Assembly: GCF_025499465.1 (NCBI RefSeq)
Contig: NZ_JAIMCA010000003.1
Location: 310,001 to 374,000, forward strand
DNA: 64,000 nt
Origin: Allobosea sp. BH3
Lineage (GTDB): Bacteria > Pseudomonadota > Alphaproteobacteria > Rhizobiales > Beijerinckiaceae
Direction of reading: 5' to 3'
The translations under genes and the position numbers were made by a program. Positions 60,256-64,000 of this stretch are shown one piece after another. Each line of letters begins with the position of its first letter. The first letter of the stretch is position 1. The notes beneath the pieces were generated by a model, which ran no database searches, had not been told where the DNA came from, and worked only from the letters and a program-made list of their open reading frames with translations.

Positions 60256-61092
60256 CTATCCGCCTGCCTTCTCCGCCTTCTTCACCGCCTGCCAGAGCGC
60301 TTCCATCTCGTCGAGGCTCGCCTCCTTCGCGGTCCGGCCCTCGGTCGCAAGCGCCTCCTCGATACCCTTGAAGCGGCGTTCGAACTTGGCGTTTGCGCTG
60401 GCGAGGCAGCCTTCCGGATCGGCATCGACATGGCGGGCGAGGTTGGCGACGACGAAGAGCAGGTCGCCGATTTCCTCGCGGATCGCCGCCTTGTCGCCGC
60501 CGGCGAGCGCTTCCTCGATCTCCAGCGTTTCCTCGCGCACCTTGTCGAGCACGAGCCGCGCATCATTCCAGTCAAAGCCGACGGTCGAGGCGCGCGCCTG
60601 CAGCTTCCAGGCACGGGTGAGGGCGGGGAGGCTCTGCGGCACGCCGGCGAGAACGCTTTGATCCTCTTGCTTGGACGGCAGGCCGGCGGTCTCTCGCTCC
60701 GCGGCCTTGGCGGCCTTCTCGTCGGCCTTGATCCGGTGCCAGAGCGCCTTCACCTCCTTAGGCGAGAGATCGCGCGCTTCGCCGAAGACATGAGGGTGGC
60801 GGCGGATCAGCTTGGAGGTGATCGCCTCGACCACGTCGGGGAAGGCGAAGGAGCCTTCCTCCTCGGCCATGCGGGCATGAAAGGCGACCTGGAGCAGCAG
60901 GTCGCCCAGCTCGTCCTTGAGATCGAGCCGGTCGCCGCGCGCGATCGCATCGGCGACCTCATAGGCTTCCTCGACCGTATAAGGAGCGATGGAGGCGAAA
61001 TCCTGCTCCAGGTCCCAGGGGCAGCCGGTACCGGGCGTGCGTAGCGCCGCCATGATCTCGATCAGCCGGTCGATGTCGCGGGAAGGCTTCAA
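60256..61092 (-). CDS. mazG: Nucleoside triphosphate pyrophosphohydrolase MazG
   Basis: A 278-residue all-alpha NTP pyrophosphatase that removes non-canonical or excess NTPs. Two MazG domains: the first with GCPWDLEQDFASIAPYTVEEAYEVADAI and DELGDLLLQV, the second with EETLEIEEAL and EEIGDLLFVVANLARH, both with the EExxE/ExxD metal sites. The start is TTG 61092 (MKPSRDIDRL; GGAG about ten bases upstream). Convergent with hflX and divergent from arfB. Confidence 0.92.
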   Translation of the reverse strand: MKPSRDIDRLIEIMAALRTPGTGCPWDLEQDFASIAPYTVEEAYEVADAIARGDRLDLKDELGDLLLQVAFHARMAEEEGSFAFPDVVEAITSKLIRRHPHVFGEARDLSPKEVKALWHRIKADEKAAKAAERETAGLPSKQEDQSVLAGVPQSLPALTRAWKLQARASTVGFDWNDARLVLDKVREETLEIEEALAGGDKAAIREEIGDLLFVVANLARHVDADPEGCLASANAKFERRFKGIEEALATEGRTAKEASLDEMEALWQAVKKAEKAGG

Positions 61093-61155
61093 GGCCGCAA
61101 ATCTCCACTGAAACTCTCCGCTGCAAGTCTGCGGGAAGTGAAGTAGCCTCCTCCC

Positions 61156-61575
61156 ATGATTCAAGTGACCCCGTCCATCGCGATCGACGAAAGCGAGATC
61201 GAGGAAAGCTTCGTGCGGGCCTCCGGGCCGGGCGGGCAGCATGTCAACAAGGTGTCGAGCGCAGTGCAGATCCGCTTCGACATACGCCGCTCGCCCACGC
61301 TGCCCAACGATGTCGCGATCCGGCTGATGAAGCTCGCCGGCAGCCGCCTGACGCAGGAAGGCGTGATCGTCATCGTCGCCCAGGCCCATCGCAGCCAGAA
61401 GCGCAACCGCGAAGAGGCGGTGGAGCGCCTGCTGGAGCTGATCCGCGCCGCGGCCGTTCGCCCCACCGTACGGCGCGCGACCAAGCCGACGAAGGCCTCG
61501 AAAGAGCGCCGGCTCGCCTCGAAGGAGCGCCGTTCGGGCGTCAAGGCCGGCCGCTCCAAGCCGATATCGGACTAG
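61156..61575 (+). CDS. arfB: Ribosome rescue peptidyl-tRNA hydrolase ArfB (YaeJ)
   Basis: A 139-residue class-I RF-like protein that frees stalled ribosomes. The GGQ motif is in ASGPGGQHVNKVSSAV near residue 28, and the C-terminal tail is very basic (KASKERRLASKERRSGVKAGRSK), which reads the empty mRNA channel. It has no codon-recognition domain, as expected. Together with prfB it is the second GGQ protein of the window. Confidence 0.93.
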   Translation: MIQVTPSIAIDESEIEESFVRASGPGGQHVNKVSSAVQIRFDIRRSPTLPNDVAIRLMKLAGSRLTQEGVIVIVAQAHRSQKRNREEAVERLLELIRAAAVRPTVRRATKPTKASKERRLASKERRSGVKAGRSKPISD

Positions 61576-61588
61576 GGCGCTGCTGCGA

Positions 61589-62149
61589 ATGGCCGACCAG
61601 AAGACCGGGCCAGGGCAGGGGCCTCGAACAGCCCGCGCGCCGCGGCGCATCACCGCCGCGTATCTGCAGCGGGCGGCATTGCACTATCTCGAGCGCTATT
61701 CCGTGCCGGCTGCGCAATTGCGCCGGGTGCTGGCGCGCAAGATCGCCGCGAGTTGCCGCCATCATGGCGAGGACCCGGCGCTTCACACGGTCACGCTCGA
61801 TGGCGTTGTCGCGCGCTGCATTGCCAGCGGGCTCGTCGACGACCGGCGCTTTGCGGAGGCGAGGGCGGCGACGTTGCGGCGGAAAGGGCAGTCGAGCCGC
61901 GCTGTCGCCGCCCGACTGGCAGCGAAGGGCGTCTCGCGCGACCTCGTCGGAGAACTCGCGAGGGCGGATGCCGGCGAGGAAATGATAGCGGCGCGGGTGG
62001 CGGCCCGGCGCCGGCGTCTCGGCCCCTGGCGGGTGGCAGCTCAGCGCGCCGCCTGCCGCCAGAAGGACCTCGCCGCGCTGGCGCGTCTCGGCTTCGACTA
62101 TGCCACGGCGCGCGCCGTCATCGACGGCGAGGCGGAGATGGAGGCCTGA
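61589..62149 (+). CDS. recX: Regulatory protein RecX
   Basis: A 186-residue RecX family protein, expected to modulate RecA filaments. Three helical repeats are visible: AALHYLERYSVPAAQLRRVLARKI, RRKGQSSRAVAARLAAKGVSRDLV and LAALARLGFDYATARAVIDG. 13 bp after arfB; recA itself is not in the window. Slight divergence from typical RecX spacing, so the call is by family pattern. Confidence 0.85.
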   Translation: MADQKTGPGQGPRTARAPRRITAAYLQRAALHYLERYSVPAAQLRRVLARKIAASCRHHGEDPALHTVTLDGVVARCIASGLVDDRRFAEARAATLRRKGQSSRAVAARLAAKGVSRDLVGELARADAGEEMIAARVAARRRRLGPWRVAAQRAACRQKDLAALARLGFDYATARAVIDGEAEMEA

Positions 62150-62165
62150 GCGGCGAGGGAGCGCC

Positions 62166-63143
62166 TCACTCCAGTTTCACCTGCGCCTCCTTGACGACCT
62201 TGCCCCAGCGCTCGATCTCGGCGGTGACGAACTTGGCGAAATCATCGCCGGCCAGCGTCGGGATCGGCGACCCACTCTTCTTCCAGGCGGCTTCGATGGC
62301 CGGCGTCTTCAGCGCCTTCGCCACCTCGGCACGCATCCGCGTCACGACCTCGGCCGGCGTGTTCTTGGGCGCCCAGAGCGCATACCAGGTCGACACCTCA
62401 TAGCCGGTCAGGCCCGCTTCCTTCGCGGTCGGGACATCGGGAACGGCGTCCGAACGCGTGGCTGCGGCGACCGCAAGCCCGCGCAATGCGCCACTCTGGA
62501 TCTGCGGCGCGGAGGAGCCGAGACCATCGAACAGGATATCGACCTGACCGGCGACCGTGTCCTGCAGGGCAGGGCCTGCGCCGCGATAGGGCACATGGGT
62601 CAGCTTGGTCCCGGTCGAGAGCTGGAAGAGCTCGCCGGCGAGATGGTGCGTCGTGCCGTTGCCGGCCGAGGCGTAGTTGAGCTTCTCCGGGTTCTTCTTG
62701 GCGAAGTCGATCAGCTCGGCCACGGTTTTGGCCTGGACCTTGCCCGGGTGGACGACGATCACCTGCGGCGGCTGGGCGATGACCGCGATCGGGATGAAGT
62801 CCGTCTTGATGTCGAAGTCGAGCTTCGGATAGAGCGCCGGCGCGATGGCGTGGTGGGCCGCGCCGACGAAGAAGGTGTAGCCGTCGGGTTGCGCCTTCGA
62901 CGCGGCCGAGGCGCCGACCGTGCCGCCGGCACCGCCGCGATTCTCGATCACGATCCTCTGGCCGAGCTGCTGGTCGAGCTGTGCCGCGAGCGGCCGCGCG
63001 AAGGCGTCGGTGCCGCCGCCCGCCGGGAAGGGCACGATGAAGGTGATCGGCCGTTGCGGCCAGCTCTGGGCTTCAGCCGGCGCGTTCAGCGCCAGAACGG
63101 ACACAGCCATAGCGGCAGCGAGCAGATGTCGCTTCGTCATCAT
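62166..63143 (-). CDS. Tripartite tricarboxylate transporter substrate-binding protein (Bug/TctC)
   Basis: A 325-residue periplasmic solute-binding protein with a signal peptide (MMTKRHLLAAAMAVSVLALNAPAEA). Bug-family motifs are visible: ITFIVPFPAGGGTDAFARPLA, IVIENRGGAGGTVGA, and NYASAGNGTTHHLAGELF. Such proteins bind carboxylates for TctA/TctB permeases, which are not here; orphan copies are common in this order and some serve sensing. Confidence 0.9.
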   Translation of the reverse strand: MMTKRHLLAAAMAVSVLALNAPAEAQSWPQRPITFIVPFPAGGGTDAFARPLAAQLDQQLGQRIVIENRGGAGGTVGASAASKAQPDGYTFFVGAAHHAIAPALYPKLDFDIKTDFIPIAVIAQPPQVIVVHPGKVQAKTVAELIDFAKKNPEKLNYASAGNGTTHHLAGELFQLSTGTKLTHVPYRGAGPALQDTVAGQVDILFDGLGSSAPQIQSGALRGLAVAAATRSDAVPDVPTAKEAGLTGYEVSTWYALWAPKNTPAEVVTRMRAEVAKALKTPAIEAAWKKSGSPIPTLAGDDFAKFVTAEIERWGKVVKEAQVKLE

Positions 63144-63307
63144 CGGTTAGTTCTCTCCCTGTAGAAGCCTGTGCGGCTCTTGCTGTCGCTCCCGGTCTTG
63201 GCGCCGGAGTCGTGCCGCGATTAGGCCATCGACCCGATCGGCTTGGCAAGCGCCCATGGCGTGGCCATGATCCGGCCGGACAGGAAACGAAAGGGCTGGA
63301 AGCGGAC

Positions 63308-63799
63308 GTGAGTCGCCTGGACAGCTTCATCCGCCGCCTCGAAGCGCAACGCGCCGTGCTTGATTGGGCGGCTGCCGCGATCGAGGGGCGGGAGGGTCTC
63401 GTCATCGAGATCGGGCTCGGCAACGGGCGGACCTATGACCACCTGCGCGAATTGCTGCCTGACCGCGAGATTTACGTCTTCGAGCGCGATCCGCACCCGA
63501 ACCCGGTCTCGATGCCGCCTGCGCCGTTTCTCGTCGTCGGCGACATCGCCGAGACGCTGCCGGCGTTCCGCGAGCGCCACGACGCCGCGGCAATCCTGAT
63601 CCATGCCGATGTCACGACCGGTGTGCCGGAGCGTGATCGCGTCGTCTTTGCCAGCCTGCCTGCCGACGTCGTCGCTCTGGCACAGGTCGGTGCCATCGTG
63701 GTCAGCGGCTGGCCACTCGATCACGACAGGCTGGAACCCTTGCCACGGCCGGGGAAGGTGCCCGAAGGGCGCTATTTCATTTACCGCTGTGCCGCCTGA
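63308..63799 (+). CDS. Class I SAM-dependent methyltransferase
   Basis: A 163-residue protein from GTG 63308 (GGAAG about seven bases upstream). The Rossmann SAM motif is LVIEIGLGNGRTYDHLRELL followed by the acidic VFERD. The later strands (AAILIHADVTTG, AIVVSGWPLDHDRLE) fit the small methyltransferase fold. The substrate is unknown. The frame is open back to 63212 but that part has no family match. Confidence 0.82.
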   Translation: MSRLDSFIRRLEAQRAVLDWAAAAIEGREGLVIEIGLGNGRTYDHLRELLPDREIYVFERDPHPNPVSMPPAPFLVVGDIAETLPAFRERHDAAAILIHADVTTGVPERDRVVFASLPADVVALAQVGAIVVSGWPLDHDRLEPLPRPGKVPEGRYFIYRCAA

Positions 63800-63902
63800 C
63801 ACGAAACCGCATTTGGCGGGATAGGCGCAATTTTAGGATAATTGGCACCGGAGCGTTAGCGCGAGCCCTCTAAGCCGATGGGAGACCTAGCCCGGAGGCT
63901 CC

Positions 63903-64000
63903 ATGACTGCGATCCTTCCCATTTTCGGCATTCTCGGTTTCGTGGCTTTCGCCTATGCGCTGCTGGATGCCAGCCGGAGCGTTTCAGGAAGCGCCGACGC
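63903..64000 (+). CDS. Start of a further membrane protein, truncated by the window
   Basis: ATG 63903 opens 32 codons to the window edge (MTAILPIFGILGFVAFAYAL at the start), a probable membrane helix, then a polar DASRSVSGSA. Too little is visible for a family. It lies about 100 bp after the methyltransferase gene. Confidence 0.45.
   Translation, partial: MTAILPIFGILGFVAFAYALLDASRSVSGSAD

Overview
The window is GC-rich, densely coded chromosomal DNA from an alphaproteobacterium, most likely of the Hyphomicrobiales (Rhizobiales). The evidence is gene order: dusB-ntrB-ntrC-ntrY-ntrX-hfq-hflX, glnB-glnA, pdhA-pdhB-pdhC-(SGNH hydrolase)-lpd-lipA-ratA, and a SUF operon that starts with a cysteine desulfurase. 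The proteins read like a Bosea-type organism, but the genus is only an impression. There is no CRISPR array, prophage, transposase, integrase or recognisable defence island. Almost everything is housekeeping DNA.

Layout. 1-10.5 kb: 3' end of a class A penicillin-binding protein, an MpaB-like protein, prfB with its programmed +1 frameshift, an M23 peptidase, bcp, a giant AsmA-like protein and tyrS. 10.9-12.6 kb: a LysR regulator and an alpha/beta hydrolase. 12.6-22.8 kb: the SUF Fe-S assembly locus (cysteine desulfurase, sufB, sufC, sufD, a tautomerase, sufS, sufT), then an unrelated phzF/yjbR/dehydrogenase block, then sufA. 22.8-30.3 kb: TfoX-like protein, diguanylate cyclase, RhlE helicase, hydrolase, LysR regulator and parE. 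30.5-36.7 kb: an orphan flippase with short leader ORFs, glnA and glnB, the NAD(P)HX repair enzyme, and a PRC-barrel protein. 36.9-39.2 kb: small proteins, ppk2 and tRNA-Lys. 39.3-49 kb: ftsB and the pyruvate dehydrogenase/lipoate cluster. 49-60 kb: cinA-like, ispDF, dusB-ntrBCYX, hfq and hflX. 60-64 kb: mazG, arfB, recX, a TctC-type binding protein, a methyltransferase and the start of a further membrane protein.

Three functional modules dominate. The first is Fe-S cluster assembly (SUF). It has a candidate Irr/ICE iron box upstream, a large inverted repeat between sufB and sufC, and a matched stem-loop just before the start codons of sufB and sufA. The second is nitrogen sensing: PII, glutamine synthetase, NtrBC and NtrYX, with NtrX lacking the sigma-54 contact motif GAFTGA. 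The third is pyruvate dehydrogenase with its lipoate supply (E1, E2, E3 and LipA, which itself needs Fe-S clusters).

The least explained signals are the paired sufB/sufA leader hairpin, the tautomerase embedded in the SUF operon by stop-start overlap, and a 17-bp palindrome before pdhA. Lesser ones are a 55-residue HigA-like N-terminal domain without its DNA-binding half and a 19-residue ORF before the flippase. No complete undescribed system could be demonstrated.
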